DNA from: Micromonospora olivasterospora
GTDB taxonomy: Bacteria > Actinomycetota > Actinomycetes > Mycobacteriales > Micromonosporaceae
Length of the DNA: 64,000 nucleotides
NCBI RefSeq assembly: GCF_007830265.1
Contig: NZ_VLKE01000001.1
Span: 4,092,001-4,156,000 of the forward strand
Direction: 5' to 3'
Both the position numbers and the translations under genes were made by a program. Below the pieces are notes generated by a model. It ran no database searches. It saw nothing but the letters and a program-made list of their open reading frames with translations, and was not told the origin of the DNA. This document shows positions 56,520-64,000 of the stretch, one piece after another (position 1 is the stretch's first letter; each line of letters begins with the position of its first letter).

Positions 56520-58121
56520 TCAGCGGGTTAGGTCTGTCAGGATGCGGCGGGCGGCGTTGTGGCCGGCGGCGCCGATGACGCTGCCCGCCGGGTGGCAGCC
56601 GGCGCTGCCGGCGTACACGCCGTCGATGCCCGTCGCGTACGGCATCCGGTCGGTGAACGAGACCGTGTTGTCGACGTGGTGGATGTGGCCGCCGGTGATG
56701 CCGAAGTGTGCCTCGATCCCGGGCGGGGGCAGCGGCACCGCGTCGGCGATCAGGTCGCCGGTGCCGGGGGCGTACCGCTCGCAGATCTCCACGAGGCGCG
56801 ACACGTACCCGGGCAGGGCCTCGTCCCAGGTGGTGCCGGCCAGTTCGTACGGCACCGACTGCACGAACAGGGCCGAGGAGTGGTGCCCGGCGGCGTCGGA
56901 CAGCGACCGGTCGACGGTGGTGTGCAGGTACCACTCGATCGTCGGCTCCTCGGGCAGCCGACCGGCCTGCACGTCCGCCCACATCGCCCGCAGCGCCGCC
57001 ATCGGCGACTCGCCGCCCTGCCCCACCAGGGACGCCGAGCCGGGCAGCAGGTGGATGGTCGAGCCGAACGGGCTCGACGCCGTCTCGGGCAGGCAGGAGA
57101 ACCGGGGCAGCCCGGTCAGCGCCAGGTTGAGCTTGAGCGTGGTGCCGGGGCGGCGGACGGCCGCCATCCGCTCGGCGAGCGGCGCCGGGAGCGCGCCGTC
57201 GGGCAGCAGGTCGATCAGCCGGTACGGGTCGCAGGCGCCCAGCACCACGGACGCGGCGACCTCGCGGCCGTCCGCCAGCACGACCCCGGACGCCGCACCG
57301 CCGGACAGGGTGACGGCGGCGACCGGCGTACCGGTCAGAATCGTGGCCCCGGCGGCGCGGGCCGCCTCGGCGAAGGTGCGCGAGACCGTGCCCATGCCGC
57401 CCTCGGCGATCATCCAGGTGCCGCCGGAGCCGGGGAGCCGGCACATGTTGTGCACCAGGAAGTTGTGCCCGGTGCCCGGGTCGTCCGGGCCGGCGTTCAG
57501 CCCGGACAGGCCGTCGGTGACCGCGTACATGCTGACCAGCAGCTCGGAGCGGAAGTCGAAGCGGGCCAGGTAGTCGGCGACCGAGCCGCGCACCAGGTCC
57601 ACGAACGCCTGCCGCAGCGCCGGCCGGACGTACCGCTCGGCGGTCTCCTCCACCGGCAGCGGCTCGGCCAGCCAGACCGGGGCCAGGTCCTCGCGCAGCG
57701 CGGCCAGCTCGGCCTGGAGCGCGTCGTCGGCGGCCACGTCGGCGGGGGAGAAGAACTCCGCGAACTGCCGCCGGGTGGCGGCCGTGTCGCTGCCGAACAG
57801 CAGGTACGGCGAGCCGAGCCCGCCCGGCGTCGGCAGGAAGTAGTGCGGGTCGCGGCGCAGCACCGGGATGCGCACGTCGAGCGTGGCGAGCAGCTCCGGC
57901 GGCATCAGCCCCAGCAGGTACGACCCGGTGGAGTGGCGCAGCCCCGGCACCTTCGGGAACGGGTTCTCCGTCCGCGTGGCGCCGCCGATCATGTCGGCCG
58001 CCTCCAGCACGACGACGTCCAGGCCGGCGCGGGCCAGCAGGATCGCCGAGACCAGCCCGTTGTGCCCGGAGCCGACCACGACGACGTCGGCGCGGGCCGG
58101 CAGCTCACTCGCTTCGCTCAT
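56520..58121 (-). CDS. Phytoene-desaturase-like NAD(P)/FAD-dependent oxidoreductase
   Basis: A 533-aa FAD enzyme of the CrtI/PYROXD2 group. The dinucleotide-binding site is ADVVVVGSGHNGLVSAILLA, then ADMIGGATRTENPF, GSGGTWMIAEGGMGTVSRTF and a C-terminal DGVYAGSAGCHPAGSVIGAA. No carotenoid genes are nearby, so carotenoid synthesis is not implied. Its first codons, MSEASELP, come from ATGAGCGAAGCGAGTGAG, close to the mini-ORF heads near comM. A broken TetR gene lies just upstream. Confidence 0.87.
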   Translation of the reverse strand: MSEASELPARADVVVVGSGHNGLVSAILLARAGLDVVVLEAADMIGGATRTENPFPKVPGLRHSTGSYLLGLMPPELLATLDVRIPVLRRDPHYFLPTPGGLGSPYLLFGSDTAATRRQFAEFFSPADVAADDALQAELAALREDLAPVWLAEPLPVEETAERYVRPALRQAFVDLVRGSVADYLARFDFRSELLVSMYAVTDGLSGLNAGPDDPGTGHNFLVHNMCRLPGSGGTWMIAEGGMGTVSRTFAEAARAAGATILTGTPVAAVTLSGGAASGVVLADGREVAASVVLGACDPYRLIDLLPDGALPAPLAERMAAVRRPGTTLKLNLALTGLPRFSCLPETASSPFGSTIHLLPGSASLVGQGGESPMAALRAMWADVQAGRLPEEPTIEWYLHTTVDRSLSDAAGHHSSALFVQSVPYELAGTTWDEALPGYVSRLVEICERYAPGTGDLIADAVPLPPPGIEAHFGITGGHIHHVDNTVSFTDRMPYATGIDGVYAGSAGCHPAGSVIGAAGHNAARRILTDLTR

Positions 58122-58132
58122 GCTCGGGCAGC

Positions 58133-58480
58133 CTAGTGGCGCGCGGCCCCCGGTGGGAGGGCATCTCCGCCCAGGGCCGGGTCGAGCTGTGCCCGCAGGG
58201 TCGCCAGTTCGGCCTCGAAGAGTGCCTCCGGGTCGTCCACCGCCCAGTCGAGGTGGCCGAACACTCCATCGCGACGAGCCCGTAGAGCCGCGTCCAGGCG
58301 GAGAGGAACGCGTACGCGACCTCGGCGGGCAGGTCGCTGTGCCGGGCGGAGAGGGGGCGAGGTTGCGCCGGAGCGCCTCGGGTGGCCGGGCGCGCAGGGT
58401 GGCGCCGCGCGTGAGCGCCACGAACGGGCCGAGGAACGCCGCGCCGAACCGGGCGGCGCCCGGCCCGCTCGCCCGCCTCC
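58133..58480 (-). pseudogene. TetR-family regulator, C-terminal remnant
   Basis: Three frames give successive pieces of one TetR ligand-binding domain: RFGAAFLGPFVALTRGATLR, then LPAEVAYAFLSAWTRLYGLV, then FGHLDWAVDDPEALFEAELA and the TAG stop. Two indels separate them. The DNA-binding half is absent; the gene is cut near 58480-58490 by the IS200/IS605 element. It probably once regulated the adjacent oxidoreductase. Confidence 0.75.
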
Positions 58481-58538
58481 ACGGGCGCTACGGCAATACC
58501 AGACGAACCGTGGGGCGGCGTACAGCCTCGGATACCAC

Positions 58539-58907
58539 GTGGTGTGGTGCCCGAAGTACCGCCGCCCCGTGCTCGTCGGCCCAGTCGCCGAACGTCTGCG
58601 GGACCTGATCGGGCAGAAGTGTGACGAGCATGGCTGGTCGATCGTGGCGCTGGAAGTCATGCCCGACCACGTGCACCTGTTCGTCCGGGCCGACCCGAAC
58701 GCTTCGCCGTCGTACATCGCGAACCAGTTCAAGGGCTTCACCTCGCGGGTGCTTCGCGACGAGTTCTCTCACCTGCGCAGCCGGCTGCCAACCCTGTGGT
58801 CCCGGTCGTACTTCGTGTCGTCGGTCGGCAACGTGTCCGCCGTAACCATCCAGAGGTACATCGAAACCCAGTGGGAGCGGCCGTGGAGGAAGAGAGGCGC
58901 GTCGTGA
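58539..58907 (+). CDS. tnpA: IS200/IS605 TnpA transposase (Y1), 5'-truncated
   Basis: A HUH single-strand transposase. Similarity begins upstream of any start codon (QYQTNRGAAYSLGYHVVWCP from about 58494), so the natural start is lost; GTG 58539 is the first usable codon. The HUH pair is in MPDHVHLFVRA, and the catalytic Tyr in the C-terminal helix VSAVTIQRYIETQWER. The TGA overlaps the tnpB GTG. Confidence 0.82.
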   Translation: MVWCPKYRRPVLVGPVAERLRDLIGQKCDEHGWSIVALEVMPDHVHLFVRADPNASPSYIANQFKGFTSRVLRDEFSHLRSRLPTLWSRSYFVSSVGNVSAVTIQRYIETQWERPWRKRGAS

Positions 58908-60148
58908 AGATCAACCACGGATACGTGCGTCGTCTCGCCCCCACTGCGGAGCAGGCCGCCGCACTCGACATTCAGGGCCACGCGGCCCGGGCAATGTGGA
59001 ACCTGCTGCACGAGTGGTGGACGTGGGGCGGCGGACGCGACCGACGCCCCACCCTGAAGCAGGCCGATGAAGCGATCCGGCAGGCACGCAAGGACATCCC
59101 GTGGCTGGCGGACCTGCCCGCGCAGGCCGCACGGCAGGTGTTGAAAACGTACGTGCGGGCGTGGAGAAACTGCTGGGAAGGCCGGGCGTGCGCACCGGAG
59201 TTCAAAGCCCGTCTACGGTCACGCATGTCCGTTGACGTGCCGCAGGGACGAGACCTCGCGATCACCCGCCTGTCCCGCCGCGTCGGTCAGGTGCGCATCC
59301 CGAAAGCCGGCGTGGTCCGGTTCCGCTCGTCCGGGCCGATCCCCGGCGTCGGCCGTGAACCCGGCCGCACCACCGGCGGCCGGCTCGTCAAGGACGCGCT
59401 CGGCTGGCACATCGTGTTCCGCACCGAAGTGGAGGTGGGGACACCAGCGCAGCACCAGGGGCCCGCCGTCGGGATCGACCGGGGCGTCAACGTCGCCCTG
59501 GCCCTGTCCGACGGCAACGACCAGCACCACGGACCGTGGTTGCGGCCGAAGGAGGCCGAACGGCTGCTGCGGCTGGAACGCAAGGCCGCCCGGCAGAAGC
59601 GGGCCCGCAATCCGTTCGAGCGTACGTCGAACCGTCTGCACCGCACCTACGACCAGATCGCGGGGTTACGCGCGAGAGCCAAGCGCCGCCGCTACGACTG
59701 GCAGCACAAGACCACCACGACCATCGCCGGAAGGTGCGGCATCGTGGCGGTGGAAGAACTGCGGGTGGAAAACATGACCCGCTCTGCGAGAGGCGCCATC
59801 GCCGAGCCGGGCCGCAACGTGCGGCAGAAGGCCGGGCTGAACCGGGTCATGCTCAACGAGGCCCACGCACGCACCGTTGAACTGCTGGCGTACAAGCTGG
59901 CCGAGCGGGGCGGGCAACTGCTGAAAGTGCCAGCAGCGTACACGTCGCAAACGTGCTCAACCTGCGGGCACCGTGACCCCCGCTCCCGTCACGGCGTCGT
60001 GTTCACCTGTACCTCGTGCGGGCACCTCGACCACGCCGACACCAACGCGGCCCTGAACATTCTCAACGCGGCCGGGCTTGGTCGTGTACGGACGTGGAGC
60101 CCCGCACCTGTGGGCTGCGAAGCGTCAACCACCCGGCGTGCCGCATGA
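58904..60148 (+). CDS. tnpB: TnpB RNA-guided nuclease (IS605 OrfB)
   Basis: A 414-aa TnpB. The RuvC-like residues are visible: Asp in AVGIDRGVNVALAL, Glu in IVAVEELRVENMTR, Asp in HLDHADTNAALNIL. The zinc finger is TCSTCGHRDPRS...FTCTSCGH. The N-terminal region begins VKINHGYVRRLAPTAEQAAA. The frame is complete with no missing catalytic residue, so the nuclease may be functional even though tnpA is truncated. GTG start overlaps tnpA (GTGA). Confidence 0.9.
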   Translation: MKINHGYVRRLAPTAEQAAALDIQGHAARAMWNLLHEWWTWGGGRDRRPTLKQADEAIRQARKDIPWLADLPAQAARQVLKTYVRAWRNCWEGRACAPEFKARLRSRMSVDVPQGRDLAITRLSRRVGQVRIPKAGVVRFRSSGPIPGVGREPGRTTGGRLVKDALGWHIVFRTEVEVGTPAQHQGPAVGIDRGVNVALALSDGNDQHHGPWLRPKEAERLLRLERKAARQKRARNPFERTSNRLHRTYDQIAGLRARAKRRRYDWQHKTTTTIAGRCGIVAVEELRVENMTRSARGAIAEPGRNVRQKAGLNRVMLNEAHARTVELLAYKLAERGGQLLKVPAAYTSQTCSTCGHRDPRSRHGVVFTCTSCGHLDHADTNAALNILNAAGLGRVRTWSPAPVGCEASTTRRAA

Positions 60149-60192
60149 GCGCCGCCAGGAATCTGCCCTCTTCAGGGGGCAGAGGAAGTCAA
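60050..60192 (+). ncRNA. Candidate omega RNA (TnpB guide RNA) region
   Basis: In characterised TnpB systems the guide RNA overlaps the 3' end of tnpB and runs to the element's right end, with the guide just outside. Here the tnpB 3' end, the short hairpin at about 60169-60188 and the TCAA end fit that layout. A guide would start at 60193 within the GNAT remnant. Limits are inferred only. Confidence 0.4.
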
Positions 60193-60656
60193 TCCCGTAC
60201 GGAGGTGGTGCGCTGGCTGGGCGCGGCGCCCGGCCTGCCGCTGAGGACCCGGCCCGGGCGGCCGACCGGCTGGCCCTGTGGCGGGCGCGGCACGCCGACC
60301 ACGCCGGCCGGTACGGCACCTGGGCGATCGAGGTGCGCGCCACCGGAGTGGTCGTCGGGACCGTGTTGCTCAAGCCCCTGCCCGGCCGCGACGAGAGCGT
60401 GCCGACCGACGACATCGAGGTGGGCTGGCACCTGCACCCGGACTCCTGGGGACACGGGTACGCCACCGAGGCGGCCCGGGCGGTGGTGGCCCGGGAACTG
60501 GCGGCTGGCGCCCGCGAGGTGTGGGCCGTCGAGTCGCCCGGCAACGCGCCGTCGATGGCGGTGGCGCGGCGGCTCGGCATGGCGCATGTCGGGCGGCGCA
60601 CCGACTGGTACGGCGGCGAGGAACTGGAGGCGTTCGTGCTGCGTGCCGGCGGCTGA
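60193..60656 (+). pseudogene. GNAT acetyltransferase, 5'-truncated and frameshifted
   Basis: Immediately after the element end, TEVVRWLGAAPG appears in one frame. Then in the next frame AEDPARAADRLALWRARHAD, TWAIEVRATGVVVGTVLLKP, IEVGWHLHPDSWGHGYATEA and SMAVARRLGMAHVGRRTDWY form most of a RimJ/RimL-like GNAT domain. The first ~30-40 residues are missing and there is one frameshift near 60225. Probably inactivated by the IS insertion. Confidence 0.75.
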
Positions 60657-60676
60657 GCCGGCCTCGACGGGCGGCC

Positions 60677-61057
60677 CTAGCCGGCGTCGTGCTGCTCCTG
60701 GTCGCGCTGTTCGATGTGTTCGACCTCCTGCGGGGGCGCGGCCTGCTCACCGGCGCCGGCGAGGCCCGGAGCCGCGGATGAGCCCTGTCGCCAGGGGCGC
60801 GTCCAGCCGATGAAACGGCCGAAGTACGCGGCCGGGTCGACCGCTCCCGAGCGGAGCTGAAGCTCGTCCGCGATGGCGTCGTACATGCGTAGGCACAGGT
60901 AGATCGCCAGGGCAACGTGGTCGTGCGCGAACTCCCGGCGAAGCTGGAGCTTGGCGGGCTGGCAGGGCCAGGGGGCGGCGCACACCCGGCAGCGCCAGGC
61001 GGGCCGCGCCGCGATGTGACGGTTGGGCGAGGCGGGCGGCACCCGGCCGTCGGTCAT
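60677..61057 (-). CDS. Conserved hypothetical with CxxC-x4-WPC motif
   Basis: A 126-aa protein. The N-terminal motif is WRCRVCAAPWPCQPAKLQLR, followed by a helical part (VALAIYLCLRMYDAIADELQ) and a polar Gln/Glu tail. I recall similar proteins beside XRE/DUF397 pairs in Micromonosporaceae. The ATG overlaps the previous gene's stop (ATGA). Last of three coupled genes; function unknown. Confidence 0.72.
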   Translation of the reverse strand: MTDGRVPPASPNRHIAARPAWRCRVCAAPWPCQPAKLQLRREFAHDHVALAIYLCLRMYDAIADELQLRSGAVDPAAYFGRFIGWTRPWRQGSSAAPGLAGAGEQAAPPQEVEHIEQRDQEQHDAG

Positions 61058-61332
61058 CGCGCCGCCCCGCTCGCGCGGCCACGGAGCGCGGCCACCCGGA
61101 CCAGCGCCGACCGGACCGGCGCCGTCCGGGCCTGGTCGCCGCACGCGGCACTTCCGTCCGGCCGCAGCTCCACGCCGGTCAGCTCGACCCACTCCAGGCG
61201 GGGGTGGTCGAGACCGGCCGGCCGCCGGGTGATCCGCAGCCGCAGTGGGCCCGTGCCGTAGCAGTAGTCGTCCTCGGCGACCGTGACCACGTCGCCGACG
61301 GAGACGAGCGGTGCCACGGTCCGCCGGGTCAT
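61054..61332 (-). CDS. Small hypothetical protein, middle gene of a three-gene set
   Basis: A 92-aa beta-rich protein (TRRTVAPLVSVGDVVTVAED, YCYGTGPLRLRITRRPAG, RLEWVELTGVELRPDGS). It overlaps both neighbours by ATGA, so all three are translated together. No recognised family. Confidence 0.7.
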   Translation of the reverse strand: MTRRTVAPLVSVGDVVTVAEDDYCYGTGPLRLRITRRPAGLDHPRLEWVELTGVELRPDGSAACGDQARTAPVRSALVRVAALRGRASGAAR

Positions 61333-61604
61333 CGGCGTCCCCCGTTCCCCCGGTACGCCTGCCCGCGGGTGACCAGGCTCGCCGCGCCCACCCAGTGCAC
61401 GGCCGTGGGGCCGTCCCACAGGTGGTTGCGCTGCGCGGGCAGCCGCGGGGGCGTCGGCTCCTCGACCGGTACGGCTGCGCGCCGGTCCGGGCAGGGCCAG
61501 CGCAGCCGGCAGGTGCAGTACCGGCCCCACCGTGACCAGTCGCGGCGGTGTCGCGGCGCCAGTGGTACGGGCCCGGCGGTCGGGCGCTTTCCGAGAATTC
61601 CCAC
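61329..61604 (-). CDS. Small Cys/Trp-rich hypothetical protein
   Basis: A 91-aa protein with RDWSRWGRYCTCRLRWPCPD, whose CxC-x3-WPC resembles the CxxC-x4-WPC of the third gene in the set. GTG 61604 with GGAGG five bases upstream is the start. First gene of the set, divergent from the XRE regulator. Confidence 0.68.
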   Translation of the reverse strand: MGILGKRPTAGPVPLAPRHRRDWSRWGRYCTCRLRWPCPDRRAAVPVEEPTPPRLPAQRNHLWDGPTAVHWVGAASLVTRGQAYRGNGGRR

Positions 61605-61813
61605 GGGTGCCTCCGGATGCGGTCGGTTTCTGGGATGGGGGCAGGAGTCGGGATGAGGTTTCGGGAGGTCGACTCCTGCCCCCGGAGGGACCGCCGTTGC
61701 CGGACGGCGGTCACGGAAGATGTTCGTTTCACTGCTAGGCGTGAGCAATGTTTCGGGGCAAGATGCGGACCAAGGGATGAGGTGCCTTACGCGACAGCAG
61801 AAAAGGAGATGAC

Positions 61814-62695
61814 GTGGACGACTCGGGAAGCACCGTCCCGCGTAGGCAACTCGGCAGGTATTTGAGAGAACTTCGCGAAAACGCGTACGTCACGGTGTCA
61901 GCGGCGGCGAAGGAACTGGAATGGTCGGCGCCCAGGATCTGGCGGTACGAGACCGGTCAGGTCTCCATGCACCCGAACGACGTGGAGGCCATGTGCCGGG
62001 TGTACGGCGCATCGCGGGAGACCATCGAGACGCTGCGCGCACTGGCCCGGGAGACCAAGGCGCACGGCTGGTGGCACAGCTACGGGGAGGCGATCAAGGA
62101 CTGGTTCAAGCTGTACGTCGGCCTGGAAGCCGCCGCGACCCGGATCCGGCACTACGAGGTCAACCTCGTGCCCGGACTGGTTCAGACGGTCGAGTACATG
62201 ACCGAGGTGATTGCCACTGACAGTCCGCAGTTGAGCGAGGCGGAGCGCACAGCCAAGGTGGAGGTCCGGCTGCGCAGGCAGCGGCTCCTCGCCCGAGCGA
62301 TACCCAGGGCACCGCAGCTTGACGTCATCCTCAGCGAGGCGGTGCTGCGCCGCCCACTGAATGACCGGGTGGCAATGGTTCGCCAGCTCGAAGCGCTGGT
62401 GGTGACGAGCCATCAGCACAACATTCGCCTTCGGGTACTACCGCTGCGGGCCGGGCTGTTCCGCTGGGCCCAGTCGGGCACGTTCACCATGCTCGACTTT
62501 CCGATCGACGTCCGGGAGCCGGAGCCGACCACCATCTACATGGATGGACCGTGCGGCGCGGTCTACCTGGACAAGGCCCACGAGATCCAGACTTACGAGG
62601 ACGCCTGGCGCTCACTCGGCGACCGGGCGCTTGACGAGGAAGAGAGCCGCGAATTGATAGCGGCGATAGCGAGGGAGATGTCTGATGAGGCGTGA
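61814..62695 (+). CDS. XRE-family regulator with DUF5753
   Basis: A 293-aa protein. The N-terminal helix-turn-helix is RQLGRYLRELRENAYVTVSA...EWSAPRIWRYETGQ; the rest is DUF5753 (KLYVGLEAAATRIRHYEVNL, VPGLVQTVEYMTEVI). AAGGAG lies before the GTG. It overlaps the DUF397 gene by 11 nt. Such pairs are abundant in filamentous actinobacteria and often act as development- or antibiotic-related regulators. Confidence 0.92.
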   Translation: MDDSGSTVPRRQLGRYLRELRENAYVTVSAAAKELEWSAPRIWRYETGQVSMHPNDVEAMCRVYGASRETIETLRALARETKAHGWWHSYGEAIKDWFKLYVGLEAAATRIRHYEVNLVPGLVQTVEYMTEVIATDSPQLSEAERTAKVEVRLRRQRLLARAIPRAPQLDVILSEAVLRRPLNDRVAMVRQLEALVVTSHQHNIRLRVLPLRAGLFRWAQSGTFTMLDFPIDVREPEPTTIYMDGPCGAVYLDKAHEIQTYEDAWRSLGDRALDEEESRELIAAIAREMSDEA

Positions 62696-62882
62696 CGGGG
62701 TGTGGCGCAAGTCGTCCCGGTCCGGCGGGGAGGGGAACTGCGTCGAGGTGGCGGCGTTCGTTGATGCCGTCGGGGTGCGGGACAGCAAGGATCGGGGTGG
62801 GCCGGCGTTGAGCTTCACGCCCGCCTCCTGGGTCGGCTTCGTCCAGGCGGCCCGATCGGGAGTCCTCCGCAGCCACCGGTAG
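62685..62882 (+). CDS. DUF397 family protein
   Basis: A 65-aa partner of the XRE/DUF5753 protein: VWRKSSRSGGEGNCVEVAAF, VGVRDSKDRGGPALSFTPAS, WVGFVQAARSG. The start overlaps the XRE gene end. In known pairs the small protein modulates the XRE regulator. Confidence 0.93.
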   Translation: MRRDGVWRKSSRSGGEGNCVEVAAFVDAVGVRDSKDRGGPALSFTPASWVGFVQAARSGVLRSHR

Positions 62883-62888
62883 CCGGCC

Positions 62889-62922
62889 GTGCCGGTGCTC
62901 GATTGCCGGCGAGCACCGGCAC
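62889..62922 (+). terminator. Terminator after the XRE/DUF397 pair
   Basis: A perfect 13-bp stem GTGCCGGTGCTCG/CGAGCACCGGCAC with an 8-nt loop, 6 nt after the stop. From 62923 to about 63125 nothing else is recognised. Confidence 0.9.
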
Positions 62923-63192
62923 AGCCTCTGGCAGTGGCAGGCCTCACCGATCCAGCTACTCAAGTGGTAAGCGCGGGACCCTTTGGAGCTGAATCGTTTG
63001 CGACATCGCTGGCCGTTGCGATGATTCGTCCACGACATCAGCTCCGAAGGCGCTGCGCACGACGCACCGGGCCCAGCGGCGCCCGCCCTCAGCGGGTACG
63101 CCGCAGCGCCGCCGTACCGTCTAACGTGCCCCTCATCCGTCTGTGGCAGAAGGTACTGATCGCATTGGCGGCGGTGACCGTCGGCGGCGTCG

Positions 63193-63666
63193 TTGATGAC
63201 CACATCGGGGATCGACGGGGTTACCGCCGAGGAATTTCAGCAGGCGCGGGGCCGTCTCATCGCCAACGGTTGGGACGTCACCGAGACAAGCGTCGCGGAC
63301 GGGCGAGGCGGCTCCTTTGTCGCCAGCCGCGACGGTCTGGTGTCCGAATGGGAGTTGGAATCTTCGCTGCAACTGTGGTTCTGGCGTCACGAGCCTGCGA
63401 GGGTGCAGTGGTTGACCTTGACGGGTTGGGCCCTCGGCGCGGCACTCGGTGCGGCGGTCGCATGGCGGGCGGCGCGGATTTCGCGTCGCCGACTTCGTAT
63501 CGGGGTCCTGGCGTCACTGACCATCCTGGTGCTGGTGCTCGCGGCGCCAACCTCCGCCGTGGCGCTGTACACAGCGGCGAACCTGCTGGAACGCGACGTA
63601 CTGAATGGTCAACCGAAGCCCGTGTGGATCTTCCACGGCCTGCTGGTCGGATCTCCCATAGGTTGA
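63193..63666 (+). CDS. Putative membrane protein, possibly 5'-frameshifted
   Basis: A 157-aa protein with an N-terminal soluble part (TAEEFQQARGRLIANGWDVT) and two hydrophobic segments (LTGWALGAALGAAVAWRA and IGVLASLTILVLVLAAPTSAVAL). No family recognised. An adjacent frame from GTG 63126 encodes IRLWQKVLIALAAVTVGGVV, a good N-terminal membrane segment; one base change near 63190 would join it to this gene. Confidence 0.6.
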   Translation: MMTTSGIDGVTAEEFQQARGRLIANGWDVTETSVADGRGGSFVASRDGLVSEWELESSLQLWFWRHEPARVQWLTLTGWALGAALGAAVAWRAARISRRRLRIGVLASLTILVLVLAAPTSAVALYTAANLLERDVLNGQPKPVWIFHGLLVGSPIG

Positions 63667-63765
63667 GGCATCGGCTGCTCAACTGATGAGCCGGGCACGT
63701 GCCGACGCCAGCAGTCCCGCGTCGATGCCCGAGCCCAGGAGGTACGGCGCGGCACCCGTCACCTC

Positions 63766-63987
63766 TCACGAGGCAGCGCGCCGCCCCCTGCGCCACCTGG
63801 CGACGTACGGCAGCGCGAACAGGTACAGACCGGTGAACAGCAGCAGGGCGAGCGGGAGCAGCGGCACGTACGACACCCAGACGATGGGCTCCTCTTGGGC
63901 AAGAGCGACGAAGGTGACGATGACGGTCACCGTGAAGGCGATGGACAGCCAGCGGTGGATCTGCCGTACCCACTTGTTCCAGTTCAT
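63766..63987 (-). CDS. Small membrane protein (two helices)
   Basis: A 73-aa protein: MNWNKWVRQIHRWLSIAFTV, then an early helix (SIAFTVTVIVTFVAL), and a second (VPLLPLALLLFTGLYLFALP). GGAGG lies just before the ATG, and a TGA at the window edge may be the stop of an upstream gene, so it could be the last gene of an operon outside the window. Function unknown. Confidence 0.75.
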   Translation of the reverse strand: MNWNKWVRQIHRWLSIAFTVTVIVTFVALAQEEPIVWVSYVPLLPLALLLFTGLYLFALPYVARWRRGRRAAS

Positions 63988-64000
63988 TGGGACCTCCTCA

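Larger units (their letters stand above)
58488..60192 (+). mobile_element. IS200/IS605-family element, left end missing
   Basis: tnpA and tnpB overlap. The right end is recognisable: after tnpB there is a hairpin CTGCCC-TCTTCAGG-GGGCAG and then GAAGTCAA, ending in TCAA at 60189-60192, a typical cleavage motif. On the left no TTGA-type target or left-end hairpin is present and tnpA lacks its start, so the left end appears deleted. Flanks are a TetR remnant and a GNAT remnant. Confidence 0.7.

Noticed and set aside
58539..60148. TnpB as a Cas12 of a CRISPR system
   Set aside because: Size about 414 aa, overlap with tnpA and no repeats or cas genes; it is an IS605 TnpB.

Overview
The window is a very GC-rich, gene-dense piece of an actinobacterial chromosome. 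The gene families (XRE/DUF5753 with DUF397, DUF2469, DUF2631, an S4 paralogue, DivIVA-repeat protein), gene order and codon use point to the Micromonosporaceae, most likely Micromonospora or a close relative. This is inferred from gene content, not from a database search.

Layout. 0-8 kb: the end of rnc, then mutM, an MMPL exporter, an IS110-family element, a GH114-like lipoprotein and a frameshifted CAP-domain membrane protein. 8-20 kb: a small coiled-coil protein, smc with a coupled HAD hydrolase, an IS5-like remnant, a small secreted protein, DinB/UspA/MarR/PhoD genes on the minus strand, ftsY and an APH-like kinase. 20-27 kb: the nitrogen cluster amtB-glnK-glnD behind a good GlnR operator, a chimeric pseudogene, then ffh. 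27-36 kb: an S4 paralogue pair, an amidohydrolase, proS, DUF402, then the ribosome/RNA-processing run rpsP-khpA-rimM-trmD-rplS and two signal peptidases. 36-53 kb: NUDIX, rnhB, DUF2469, M23, a reversed block (class V aminotransferase, xerC, dprA, comM, yraN), then rpsB-tsf, pyrH-frr, cdsA and rlmN. 52-64 kb is more accessory: a DivIVA-repeat protein with two frameshifts, DUF2631, an MBL-Rieske protein, a CrtI-like oxidoreductase, a 5'-truncated IS200/IS605 element (tnpA/tnpB) between two broken genes, and an XRE/DUF397 pair divergent from three small genes.

Most of the window is housekeeping: SRP targeting (ftsY, ffh), protein export (two lepB), translation (rpsB, tsf, frr, rpsP, rplS, proS), tRNA/rRNA methylation (trmD, rlmN), chromosome dynamics (smc, xerC) and DNA uptake/repair (dprA, comM, mutM, rnhB).

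Three things stand out. (1) The IS110 element sits exactly inside one copy of a ~71-bp palindromic repeat that is present intact twice elsewhere. Its long non-coding end carries short segments matching both target halves and the element's own ends, as expected of a bridge RNA. (2) yraN, comM and dprA are linked by three related mini-ORFs of 23-27 codons; apart from a short gap after yraN, every junction is a 4-nt stop/start overlap. (3) Several genes are altered by repeats or indels: an in-frame amtB-glnK join, a DUF402 tail encoded by the palindromic repeat, and tandem repeats grown out of gene 3' ends. No tRNA, rRNA or CRISPR array was seen.
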